DNA of 64,000 nt from Phormidesmis sp963710175 (lineage in GTDB: Bacteria > Cyanobacteriota > Cyanobacteriia > Phormidesmidales > Phormidesmidaceae): the NCBI GenBank assembly GCA_963710175.1, contig CAVPZC010000002.1, positions 1,798,001 to 1,862,000 of the forward strand. The letters are read 5' to 3'. The translations under genes were made by a program, and so were the position numbers. The notes below the pieces were generated by a model, which ran no database searches, had not been told where the DNA came from, and saw nothing but the letters and a program-made list of their open reading frames with translations. Position 1 is the first letter of the stretch; the number at the start of each line of letters is the position of its first letter. This document shows positions 1 through 6,720 of this stretch, one piece after another.

Positions 1-849
1 CATGCGCATGCTTTTAGTGCGCTGCGGCCCTTCTTCCCACAGGCGAGTTTCTTGATAGATGGGTTCACCCGCTTCTACCGCTGCAATTTGCCGCTCAATT
101 TCATAGTCGATGGCTTTGGCGATCGCGCTAAAAGAATTCATATTCTTAATCTCCACCTTAGTGCCAAACTCCGCCTGGCCCACTGGTCTTACAGAGATAT
201 TCACATCGCAGCGCAGCGACCCTTCCTGCATATTGCCATCACCCACGCCCAAGTAGCGAATGATCCGACGAATTTCTTCAGCGTAAGCTGCCGCTTCCTC
301 TCCAGAGCGAATGTCCGGCTCAGAAACGATTTCGACTAGGGGCACCCCCGCTCGGTTGTAGTCCACCAGCGAATACGAGGAGCCAGACAAGCTATCACTG
401 CCCGCATGTACCAGCTTGCCTGCATCTTCTTCCATGTGCAGCCGCGTAATGCCAATGCGCTTACGGACAGGCTCACCATCCTTTACCAGCTCAATTTCTA
501 TCCAACCGTGCTCAGCGATCGGCAGGTCAAACTGAGAGATCTGATAGTTTTTAGGCAGGTCAGGATAAAAATACTGCTTACGGTCAAACTTGCTGTAGGG
601 CGCAATCTGACAGTTCAGCGCCAGTCCCGCTTTCACCGCGTACTCCAGCACCTTTTCATTCAGCACGGGCAGCACACCCGGCAGCCCCATTGTCACCGGG
701 TCGATATAGGTGTTTGGGTCAGCGCCGAAAGCTGCCGAGCTAGTCGAGAAAATCTTGGTTTCTGTCCCTAGCTGACAGTGGGTTTCCAGGCCAATAACGG
801 CTTCGTATTTAGCTTTTGCAGAGGGTTTAGCAGGCGCGGCAGCAGTCAT
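1..849 (-). CDS. gatB: Asp/Glu-tRNA amidotransferase subunit B, N-terminal part
   Basis: This is the GatB subunit of the GatCAB complex, which converts Glu-tRNA(Gln), and often Asp-tRNA(Asn), to the amide form in the cytoplasm. The reading frame is open to the window edge, so only the first 283 residues are visible. It starts at the ATG complement at 847-849 and reads MTAAAPAKPSAKAKYEAVIG. Family hallmarks follow: GLETHCQLGTETKIFS, the TMGLPGVLPVLN segment, DYNRAGVPLVEIVSEPD and the QEGSLRCDVNISVRP block, then IKNMNSFSAIAKAIDYE. The C-terminal tail and YqeY-like domain lie outside the window. Upstream sequence (850-935) is short and probably holds the promoter. The family assignment is very secure. 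Confidence 0.96.
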   Translation of the reverse strand, partial: MTAAAPAKPSAKAKYEAVIGLETHCQLGTETKIFSTSSAAFGADPNTYIDPVTMGLPGVLPVLNEKVLEYAVKAGLALNCQIAPYSKFDRKQYFYPDLPKNYQISQFDLPIAEHGWIEIELVKDGEPVRKRIGITRLHMEEDAGKLVHAGSDSLSGSSYSLVDYNRAGVPLVEIVSEPDIRSGEEAAAYAEEIRRIIRYLGVGDGNMQEGSLRCDVNISVRPVGQAEFGTKVEIKNMNSFSAIAKAIDYEIERQIAAVEAGEPIYQETRLWEEGPQRTKSMRM

Positions 850-935
850 AAAAGCGTCGAGGTAGGTTGAGTGAATTCTATAGAGCGAGCTGATTACACT
901 GGCAATTGTAGCCCTATCGCCAGCGCTTGGAACGA

Positions 936-1129
936 CTAGGAAAGCGGCGTCTCATCAACAGATATCAGAAAGTCGCAAAAACTATCAAGCTGCTGGGTAA
1001 TTAACGTATAGAAATCTTCGAGCTGATAGTTCTCAGCAATACCTTCTAGCTCCAAGCTTTGAGAATATCGGCAAGGGCTCTGGCTTGCTGTAGGCCAGGC
1101 TGATGACGGGACTGTAGACGCGATCGCAT
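936..1129 (-). pseudogene. Small ORF of unknown function, broken by a frameshift
   Basis: A reading frame begins at an ATG at 1129 (MRSRLQSRHQPGLQQARALA) and stops early. Near 1050 the coding sense continues in another frame (LELEGIAENYQLEDFYTLIT and on to ETPLS), with a stop at 936-938. Read together they would give a protein of about 63 residues. The start sits one base after the stop of the frame at 1131-1397, so the two look like a translationally linked pair. I do not recognise the family. The break could be real decay or a sequence error. Confidence 0.3.
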
Positions 1130-1130
1130 T

Positions 1131-1397
1131 TCAATCTTTTGCCGCTGCCTCTGGAGCCACATAAGGCTGATACTTTTCAGGAACCGCTTTTTGAGTTCGA
1201 GCTGTCTCCATACAAAGCAGTATATCAAGGACGCTTTGAGTTGCTAAAGCGAAGTCGTTATGAGTATACTGTAGAAGTTCGTCGAGGGTGCTATAGCCAT
1301 TGCAGGCATTAACTTTATGCGGACTGTGAAGAACCGACGCATGATTCAGTAGGACATGGAACAATAGCGGCAAAAGTAGTGCGCTATTATTAGCCAT
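1131..1397 (-). CDS. Hypothetical protein, 88 residues
   Basis: The frame can start at the ATG complement at 1395-1397 (MANNSALLLPLLFHVLLNHA) and ends in PYVAPEAAAKD. An upstream in-frame extension would run antisense into the dps leader and is less likely. The middle (TLDELLQYTHNDFALATQSV) looks like a folded, helix-rich domain, and the tail TARTQKAVPEKYQPYV is plausible protein sequence. It is followed almost directly by a small broken frame on the same strand. The paired layout resembles a toxin-antitoxin cassette, but there is no motif to prove it. It is divergent from dps. Function unknown. Confidence 0.35.
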   Translation of the reverse strand: MANNSALLLPLLFHVLLNHASVLHSPHKVNACNGYSTLDELLQYTHNDFALATQSVLDILLCMETARTQKAVPEKYQPYVAPEAAAKD

Positions 1398-1491
1398 TGT
1401 GACTGCTCTGAAACGTCCTTTACAGACCTTTAGCTCATCTAAAGACACCTCTCTAAAGGCTCTTAGACCCCTTTCTAACCAGGAGACTCTC

Positions 1492-1995
1492 ATGGTTTCA
1501 ACAACTTCCAAATCTGCCTTCTATCCCACTCGGATTGACCTGCCGCTAGATACCCGTCAGTCGGTGGTCGCCATGCTCAACGGTACGCTGGCCGCAACTA
1601 CCGACTTGCGTACTCAAACCAAGCAGGCCCACTGGAATGTGAAAGGCAAAGATTTTTACCAGCTGCATCTGCTGTTTGACGAAATGGCAGGCGAGCTGGA
1701 AGCGTACAGCGATATGGTCGCTGAACGGGTAACTGCCCTAGCAGGAACTGCCATGGGTACCGTGCGCGCCGCCGCCAGCGAATCTATTTTGCCTGAGTAC
1801 GACTTCGACGCAGTCGGCGGCATGGAGCACGTTACCGCCCTAGCGGATCGCTACGCGGCCTACGCTAAGCATCTGCGCGAAAACATCGATAAAGCAGATG
1901 AGCTAGGCGATCAGGACACAAACGATCTGTATGTGGAGATCTCTCGAACTATCGACAAGCGCCTGTGGTTCTTAGAAGCTCATCTGGTCGGCTAA
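1492..1995 (+). CDS. dps: Dps-type ferritin (DNA starvation/stationary phase protection)
   Basis: This is a Dps-family mini-ferritin of 167 residues. The family oxidises Fe(II) with peroxide at a subunit-interface ferroxidase site and protects DNA. The frame is open further upstream, but the ATG at 1492 has an AGGAG ribosome site at 1481-1485 and gives a normal-length product. The diagnostic stretch QTKQAHWNVKGKDFYQLHLL (about residues 44-63) carries the ferroxidase His, and FDEMAGELEAYSDMVAERV follows with the acidic ligands. The C-terminus DLYVEISRTIDKRLWFLEAH completes the four-helix bundle. A strong hairpin with a T-run lies just downstream, so this is probably a single-gene transcript. 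Confidence 0.95.
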   Translation: MVSTTSKSAFYPTRIDLPLDTRQSVVAMLNGTLAATTDLRTQTKQAHWNVKGKDFYQLHLLFDEMAGELEAYSDMVAERVTALAGTAMGTVRAAASESILPEYDFDAVGGMEHVTALADRYAAYAKHLRENIDKADELGDQDTNDLYVEISRTIDKRLWFLEAHLVG

Positions 1996-2039
1996 CGCTA
2001 GCGCAGCACCGATAGCTGCTTGAACAATTAGCTCAGATG

Positions 2040-2080
2040 AAACGAGGAAGGTTCTGCTTACGGATTTCCTCGTTTTTTTT
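2040..2080 (+). terminator. Rho-independent terminator after dps
   Basis: An inverted repeat pairs AAACGAGGAA (2040-2049) with TTCCTCGTTT (2065-2074), and a run of T follows to 2080. It lies 45 bases after the dps stop. It could also act, less strongly, on the converging permease gene. Confidence 0.85.
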
Positions 2081-2121
2081 ATAGCGATCTCCGGACGATT
2101 TGCCTGTTTTCGCTGCCGCTA

Positions 2122-3027
2122 TCAGTCCCAGTTTTCGCGGCGTAGGAGAGGATTGATAAATTCGTTGAGTCCTTCGCCAATCAGCGAGAGGCCCGTCACC
2201 ATCAGCGTGATCGCCAGCCCAGGGAACAACGCCGTCCACCAGATGCCCGTCGGCAGAGCGTCGAGTGCCTGGCGCAGGGCATCGCCCCACTCGGGTGTAG
2301 ATTCGGGTAGGCCCAGGCCCAAAAAGCCGAGTCCGCCCAGTATCAGAACTGCATCGGCAGCGTTGAGCGTAAAGAGCACGGGGACGCTTTGCACCACGTT
2401 AAGAAAAAGATAGCGAGAGAGCACTGCCCAGGTAGAAGCGCCCATAGACTGGGCCGCTTCGATAAACAGCTCAGTTTTGACGCTAACCGTATGGTTACGC
2501 ACTACTCTGTAGTATTGCGGTACGTAGGCAATTGAAAGCGCGATCGCCGCATTCACCACCCCGCGCCCCACCACAAAAGCTAGCGTCACCGACAGCAGCA
2601 GCCCCGGCAGCGTGTAAATAGTATCCATAAAAAACAGCAGCGCTCGGTCGATTCGCCCCCCCCGGTAGCCGCTAAACATGCCCAGCGGTACCCCAATGAC
2701 GACGCTCATTGCGGTGGCCAGTAGCACCACCTGCCAGGCGGCCCGCGCCCCGTACAGCGTCCGCGCAAAAATGTCGTAGCCCTGACGGCTGGTGCCAAAC
2801 CAGTGCGCCGCAGAAGGCGGCTCGTGAATTGGGTTCGTCAGGCCAGCAGTGGGATCTTGGATCCAACCCCAGCTTTGCATCAGCGGGGCAAAGAGGGCAG
2901 CCAGGGCAAACACCAGCGTAATCGCGATGCCGATATACATCAGCATGACGGAAATTGTCAGGGGCCGTGAGCTGCCGAATAATCCGCCTAAAAAGCTGCG
3001 CTGCGTTTCTGGAGCCATCTTTGCCAT
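2122..3027 (-). CDS. ABC transporter permease, DppC/OppC type
   Basis: This 301-residue inner-membrane permease belongs to the binding-protein-dependent transport family for peptides, nickel or similar solutes. The N-terminus has one membrane segment (about residues 25-50), followed by the periplasmic segment HWFGTSRQGYDIFARTLYGA that is characteristic of DppC-like proteins. The inner-membrane domain carries the EAA loop EAAQSMGASTWAVLSRY that contacts the ATPase. The ending GEGLNEFINPLLRRENWD is typical of the family. No partner permease, ATPase or binding protein lies nearby, so it works as an orphan subunit with genes elsewhere. The substrate cannot be told from the sequence. Confidence 0.93.
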   Translation of the reverse strand: MAKMAPETQRSFLGGLFGSSRPLTISVMLMYIGIAITLVFALAALFAPLMQSWGWIQDPTAGLTNPIHEPPSAAHWFGTSRQGYDIFARTLYGARAAWQVVLLATAMSVVIGVPLGMFSGYRGGRIDRALLFFMDTIYTLPGLLLSVTLAFVVGRGVVNAAIALSIAYVPQYYRVVRNHTVSVKTELFIEAAQSMGASTWAVLSRYLFLNVVQSVPVLFTLNAADAVLILGGLGFLGLGLPESTPEWGDALRQALDALPTGIWWTALFPGLAITLMVTGLSLIGEGLNEFINPLLRRENWD

Positions 3028-3178
3028 TGATTGAGGAAGTCGGCTTCATTGTCGCAGGGATCGGCCAATTGTTGACTACCCCTGCAAAACTCGACGATAG
3101 GCTTTGACAGCCTGAGTTTGGCTAGGCTGATCGATAAACTGAGTCAGTAGCGATAGGTCAAGCCCCGGCAGTAGACGG

Positions 3179-3411
3179 CTAGTTAACCTGAGTTCGGGAT
3201 AAGGTGTTTCATGGTCAACCGCTCAAATCTCTCCTATCAACCCCTCCCTTACGGTTCCCCTTGGTAAGGGGAACCGTAAGGGAGGGGTTCTGGCGACATG
3301 CTCTGTGCTCAGCCGGAACCCCTCTACCTGCGGCATCTCCCCTTGGTAAGGGGAGAAAAGATCCCCGACGGCACATTCTAGCTATTCTTATCCCGAACTG
3401 ACGTTAGTTAG
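3179..3411. mobile_element. MITE-like element with 25-bp terminal inverted repeats
   Basis: The ends at 3179-3203 and 3387-3411 are inverted copies of each other and match at 21 of 25 positions. Both contain the shared core AGTTCGGGATAAG. The 183-base interior codes for nothing convincing and contains two hairpins built around CCCCTTGGTAAGGGG. The layout (terminal inverted repeats, small size, no ORF) fits a non-autonomous element. A half copy of the same end lies at about 21939-21962. Confidence 0.55.
3239..3289. repeat. Perfect 24-bp hairpin inside the MITE-like element
   Basis: Arms at 3239-3262 and 3266-3289 are perfectly complementary around the three-base loop GGT. The core is a CCCCTTGGTAAGGGG palindrome. 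A shorter relative (arms TCTCCCCTT/AAGGGGAGA) occurs at 3336-3356. Confidence 0.9.
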
Positions 3412-3572
3412 GAGTTCCTCATTACCCGAGGTCTGACCGGTCAGGCTATAGATACTAAAAGTTTGGTTTTGGGAAAACCAAACGAAGACGCTGTTCGTTA
3501 GCGGGTAAGCTCTCTGGCAGATTGATTCAAGACGCTGTCACGGCTTGCTTCCTTCTATCATTACAGAGCTGC

Positions 3573-4763
3573 TTACATCTTAAGTTCTTTTGCTGAGGAA
3601 CGATTGATCGCTGACCTGAGGGTTCGCACCGCCTCTGTCACAGCTTCCCCTGCCCGATCAATCTCTGCTGCCGTAGTACTGCGCCCTAATCCAAACCGCA
3701 GCGACGCTCGGGCCAATTCATCACTTCGCCCCAGAGCTTTGATCACATGAGAGGCCGCTAAATTTTCAGAACTACAGGCAGAGCCCGATGAGAGTGCTAC
3801 TTCAGGCTGTAGTTTGGCAAGCAGAGTAGAGCCGTGCACCCCTTCAATACTGACATTGAGATTGTTGGGCAACCGTCGGGTAGGGTGCCCATTGAGGTGA
3901 ATATCTGGAAGACTAGATAGATGATGCCAGAGGCGATCGCGCAACCCGCTCAACTTCTCTGCCATCTCAGATTGTTCTGCTGTAGCCAGCTTCACCGCTT
4001 CACCGAACCCTACAATCTGCGGGGCATATAAGGTTCCTGATCGCAGCCCTCTCTCCTGCCCGCCGCCGTGCAGCTGAGGCGCTACCTGTACCCGAGGATT
4101 GCGCCTGCGCACATACAGAGCGCCAATGCCCTTAGGCCCATAGAGCTTATGCGCCGTCATCGATAGCAAATCAATGTTCATCGCCTGCACGTCTAAGGAG
4201 ACTTTGCCCAGGGCTTGAGCGGCGTCAGTGTGGAAGGTTGCGCGCCGATCACGGCACATCTGCCCAATCTCTGCAATCGGTTGCAGCACCCCAATCTCAT
4301 TGTTCGCTGCCATTGCCGACACTAAAATTGTGTCAGGTCGAAAAGCCTGTTCCAATTGCAACAGATCGACTAGTCCGTCTGAATCTACGGGTAAATAGGT
4401 AACGCTAAATCCCAATGTTTCTAAGTACCGGCAGGGATCGAGCACGGCGCTATGTTCAGTTTGCACCGTAATGATGTGTTTGCCCTCAGACAGGTAGGCT
4501 TCAGCAACGCCTTTAATAGCCAAATTATTGGCTTCAGTCGCCCCGCTGGTAAAAACAATCTCAACCGGCTCAGCGTTAATCGCCGCTGCTAAAGTCTCTC
4601 TCGCTTGCTTCACCGCCGCTGCTGCCTCCCATCCGTACGAATGATTCAAGCTACTCGGGTTGCCAAAGTAGTCCGTAAAAAAAGGCAGCATGGCGGCAAG
4701 CACCTGTGGGTCTACGGGTGTGGTGGCGTTGCAGTCTAAATAGATGGGGCGATGAGTGCTCAT
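3573..4763 (-). CDS. Cysteine desulfurase, NifS/IscS type
   Basis: This PLP enzyme removes sulfur from cysteine to give alanine and an enzyme persulfide for Fe-S cluster or thiocofactor assembly. The 396-residue length is normal. It opens with IYLDCNATTPVDPQVLAAM and carries the pocket motif TSGATEANNLAIKG. It also has NNEIGVLQPI, the PLP-lysine region MTAHKLYGPKGIGALYVRR (about residues 203-221) and the mobile-loop active cysteine in LSSGSACSS (about residue 327). It overlaps the upstream DUF4359-like gene by four bases (ATGA), so the two are translationally coupled. This is a class I (IscS/NifS) rather than a SufS enzyme. I cannot say which Fe-S pathway it serves. Confidence 0.94.
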   Translation of the reverse strand: MSTHRPIYLDCNATTPVDPQVLAAMLPFFTDYFGNPSSLNHSYGWEAAAAVKQARETLAAAINAEPVEIVFTSGATEANNLAIKGVAEAYLSEGKHIITVQTEHSAVLDPCRYLETLGFSVTYLPVDSDGLVDLLQLEQAFRPDTILVSAMAANNEIGVLQPIAEIGQMCRDRRATFHTDAAQALGKVSLDVQAMNIDLLSMTAHKLYGPKGIGALYVRRRNPRVQVAPQLHGGGQERGLRSGTLYAPQIVGFGEAVKLATAEQSEMAEKLSGLRDRLWHHLSSLPDIHLNGHPTRRLPNNLNVSIEGVHGSTLLAKLQPEVALSSGSACSSENLAASHVIKALGRSDELARASLRFGLGRSTTAAEIDRAGEAVTEAVRTLRSAINRSSAKELKM

Positions 4764-5152
4764 GAGATATTTTTTGGGCCTTCTACCTCTTGCAAAAAGA
4801 ATCTGTTGAAAACGCCGATAGCTCTGTAGTCTCCAAAAGGCGTTTCGGTGATGTATGTACTAAAAAAGACGCGATTGCTGTATTCAGTATTGTCTATAAT
4901 TAGCGTCTCTGTTTCATCGGCTGAGAGACTTTGACCGCTAGCGATCGCCCCCTGACACACCTGACTAATCGCCTCACCTACTTTCCCTAACCATTGAGAA
5001 AATCCCTCCGGCTGACATACAGCTACCTGAGTCTCACCCGTAACGCTTTCTGAGAGATATTGAGCATAGTCTTCTTCACTGGGATTGGTCACAGCTAAAG
5101 TGCCACCTAGCGCAATCAGTGATAGTAAAGCAACAGAGGAGCCAAATTTCAT
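4760..5152 (-). CDS. DUF4359-like exported or membrane-anchored protein
   Basis: This 130-residue protein has an N-terminal hydrophobic segment (FGSSVALLSLIALGGTLAVT, residues 3-22) that could be a signal anchor. The next segment TNPSEEDYAQYLSES and the later SNRVFFSTYITE...YRAIGVFNRFFL pattern match what I recall of the cyanobacterial DUF4359 family. Two cysteines (CQPEGF and QVCQGA) might form a disulfide outside the membrane. Its stop overlaps the start of the cysteine desulfurase, which suggests co-expression but not necessarily shared function. The role of the family is unknown. Confidence 0.7.
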   Translation of the reverse strand: MKFGSSVALLSLIALGGTLAVTNPSEEDYAQYLSESVTGETQVAVCQPEGFSQWLGKVGEAISQVCQGAIASGQSLSADETETLIIDNTEYSNRVFFSTYITETPFGDYRAIGVFNRFFLQEVEGPKNIS

Positions 5153-5239
5153 CGGTAGTCATCGGAATAAGATCTATCCTGTAAGCGTAGCGCCGCATTA
5201 TCTGACCTTGCGTTTGCAGGTTGACAGTAAAGAGACCGT

Positions 5240-5806
5240 ATGAATACCCCTGCCCACGCTATCTTCAATTTGGCCCTGCTCAACCGTAAAGATCGTCCGC
5301 AGTGGAATCCGCTGATTATCTGGGGTGCGCTAATTCCAGATCTGGCTATGTTTGGCTTTTACTTTGGCATAAAGCTAATGACCGATATACCCGAAAACCA
5401 GATTTGGGGAGTGGAGTACTATCGACCGTTCTGGCAGGCCATATTCGACTTTTACAACTCTATTCCACTGGCACTGCTGGGCTTAGGGCTGATGCTCTAT
5501 TTCAAACGAACCGGTATTGCCCTGCTGTTTGCCAGCATACTGCTGCACTGTCTGGAAGATCTGCCGGTGCACCATGAAGATGCTCATCGCCACTTTTGGC
5601 CGCTGAGCAACTTTCGCTTTGAGAGCCCCGTTTCTTATTGGGATAGAAATTACTACGGTGGCATTGTTGGGCCGATAGAGCAGGGGCTGATGCTGGTGGC
5701 CAGTCTCTATGTTTTTAGGCGAGTGCGATCGCGCTGGACCAAAGGTCTACTCATTGTGGCCAACGTGCTGCCACTGTTGGCGCATCTATACTTTGTTTCA
5801 ACCTGA
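5240..5806 (+). CDS. Membrane metal-dependent hydrolase-like protein
   Basis: This 188-residue protein has about four membrane segments. The N-terminus TPAHAIFNLALLN and the segment WGALIPDLAMFGFYFG resemble the YdjM/YbcI (DUF457-type) predicted membrane hydrolases, in which His and Asp residues of such motifs are thought to bind metal. A His-rich block HCLEDLPVHHEDAHRHFWPL (about residues 111-130) strengthens a metal site. The last 100 bases overlap the 3' end of the convergent crtW reading frame. The ATG at 5240 is preceded by AAAGAGA. The enzymatic reaction is unknown. Confidence 0.7.
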   Translation: MNTPAHAIFNLALLNRKDRPQWNPLIIWGALIPDLAMFGFYFGIKLMTDIPENQIWGVEYYRPFWQAIFDFYNSIPLALLGLGLMLYFKRTGIALLFASILLHCLEDLPVHHEDAHRHFWPLSNFRFESPVSYWDRNYYGGIVGPIEQGLMLVASLYVFRRVRSRWTKGLLIVANVLPLLAHLYFVST

Positions 5807-6516
5807 TGAATTGACTGAGGTAAGTTGAGCGATATCTGCGGCAGCTGCCACCACGGCACTTCAGGAAAAGTATGGTGCTCACGGTGGTAGCCGAAATGGT
5901 AGCAGGTGACTAGAGAAATCGCTGTAGGCCAGTAGACGCTATTAGCGCACAGCGGTGTGCTGTAGGTATCAGTTAGATGGCGATGGACTAAATAAGTGCC
6001 AAAGTAAAACAGCTGCACTGAGCTGAGCAAAGCTGGAATTGCCCAGAACACTAGCAGGTTGACCTCCGGCACCCCAAGAACCCGGTGCAGTCCGTTATAG
6101 ATTAAAGCAATTCCCACCGTCTGGCGCACTGTCCAATAGCTGCGCATAAACTGAAGGTACCAAAGCAGCCCGTACGTATGTTTGCCATTGTGAAAATCGG
6201 GATCTTGGCGACTAGCTGGAAACCGATGGTGGTCGGCATGAGACTGGTAGAGCTTATCGTAGGGAATCAGACCGTAGAGCAGTAGAGACAGTTCGCCAAT
6301 CGCCCGATTGAGCCGAGGGCTAGCCGGGGCAACACTGCCGTGCATAGCGTCGTGGCCGGTGACAAAAAGCCCGGTATACAGGAAGGTAAACCAGGGCACA
6401 ATCAGGGCGCAGCCGACCGGACCGATGGCCTGAGCGCCAGTTATAAAGGCCGTCAAAAAGCTAATGGCCCAGGTCAGCAAAATTGCAAGCGCGATCACAA
6501 TTCCAAGATGGGGCAC
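5707..6516 (-). CDS. crtW: Beta-carotene ketolase, CrtW type
   Basis: This is a membrane di-iron oxygenase that adds 4-keto groups to beta-ionone rings, giving echinenone or canthaxanthin. The three histidine clusters are present: HDAMHG (about residues 55-60), SHADHHRFPASRQDPDFHNG (about residues 92-111) and CYHFGYHREHHTFPEVPWWQ (about residues 204-223). The context FLYTGLFVTGHDAMHG and SSVQLFYFGTYLVHR is specific for CrtW over CrtO. The start is a GTG at 6516, and no in-frame ATG lies between it and an upstream stop. About 40 residues extend past the usual end (PWWQLPQI) into the antisense of the neighbouring membrane gene. This suggests loss of the original stop. Confidence 0.9.
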   Translation of the reverse strand: MPHLGIVIALAILLTWAISFLTAFITGAQAIGPVGCALIVPWFTFLYTGLFVTGHDAMHGSVAPASPRLNRAIGELSLLLYGLIPYDKLYQSHADHHRFPASRQDPDFHNGKHTYGLLWYLQFMRSYWTVRQTVGIALIYNGLHRVLGVPEVNLLVFWAIPALLSSVQLFYFGTYLVHRHLTDTYSTPLCANSVYWPTAISLVTCYHFGYHREHHTFPEVPWWQLPQISLNLPQSIHQVETKYRCANSGSTLATMSRPLVQRDRTRLKT

Positions 6517-6720
6517 TAGCCAGCTGAAGGAAAAAGAAATCTGTCTGATGGGATCTGCCTAGTCGAGTGGGCTACAAAATCACAAGCATCACACCTTATA
6601 AAATCACAAAAGCTGGATATTTTTCTTTCACCAAAACTTTTGTCAGTCCAATTGGTCCGCCAGGTGACTTGCGAAGGCCAGAGATACTCTATGCCCTGAT
6701 CGGTAAGTCTGGGCAAGCCG

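Noticed and set aside
1399..1491. An upstream extension of the dps frame
   Set aside because: There is a good AGGAG site before ATG 1492, and the product from there has standard Dps length.
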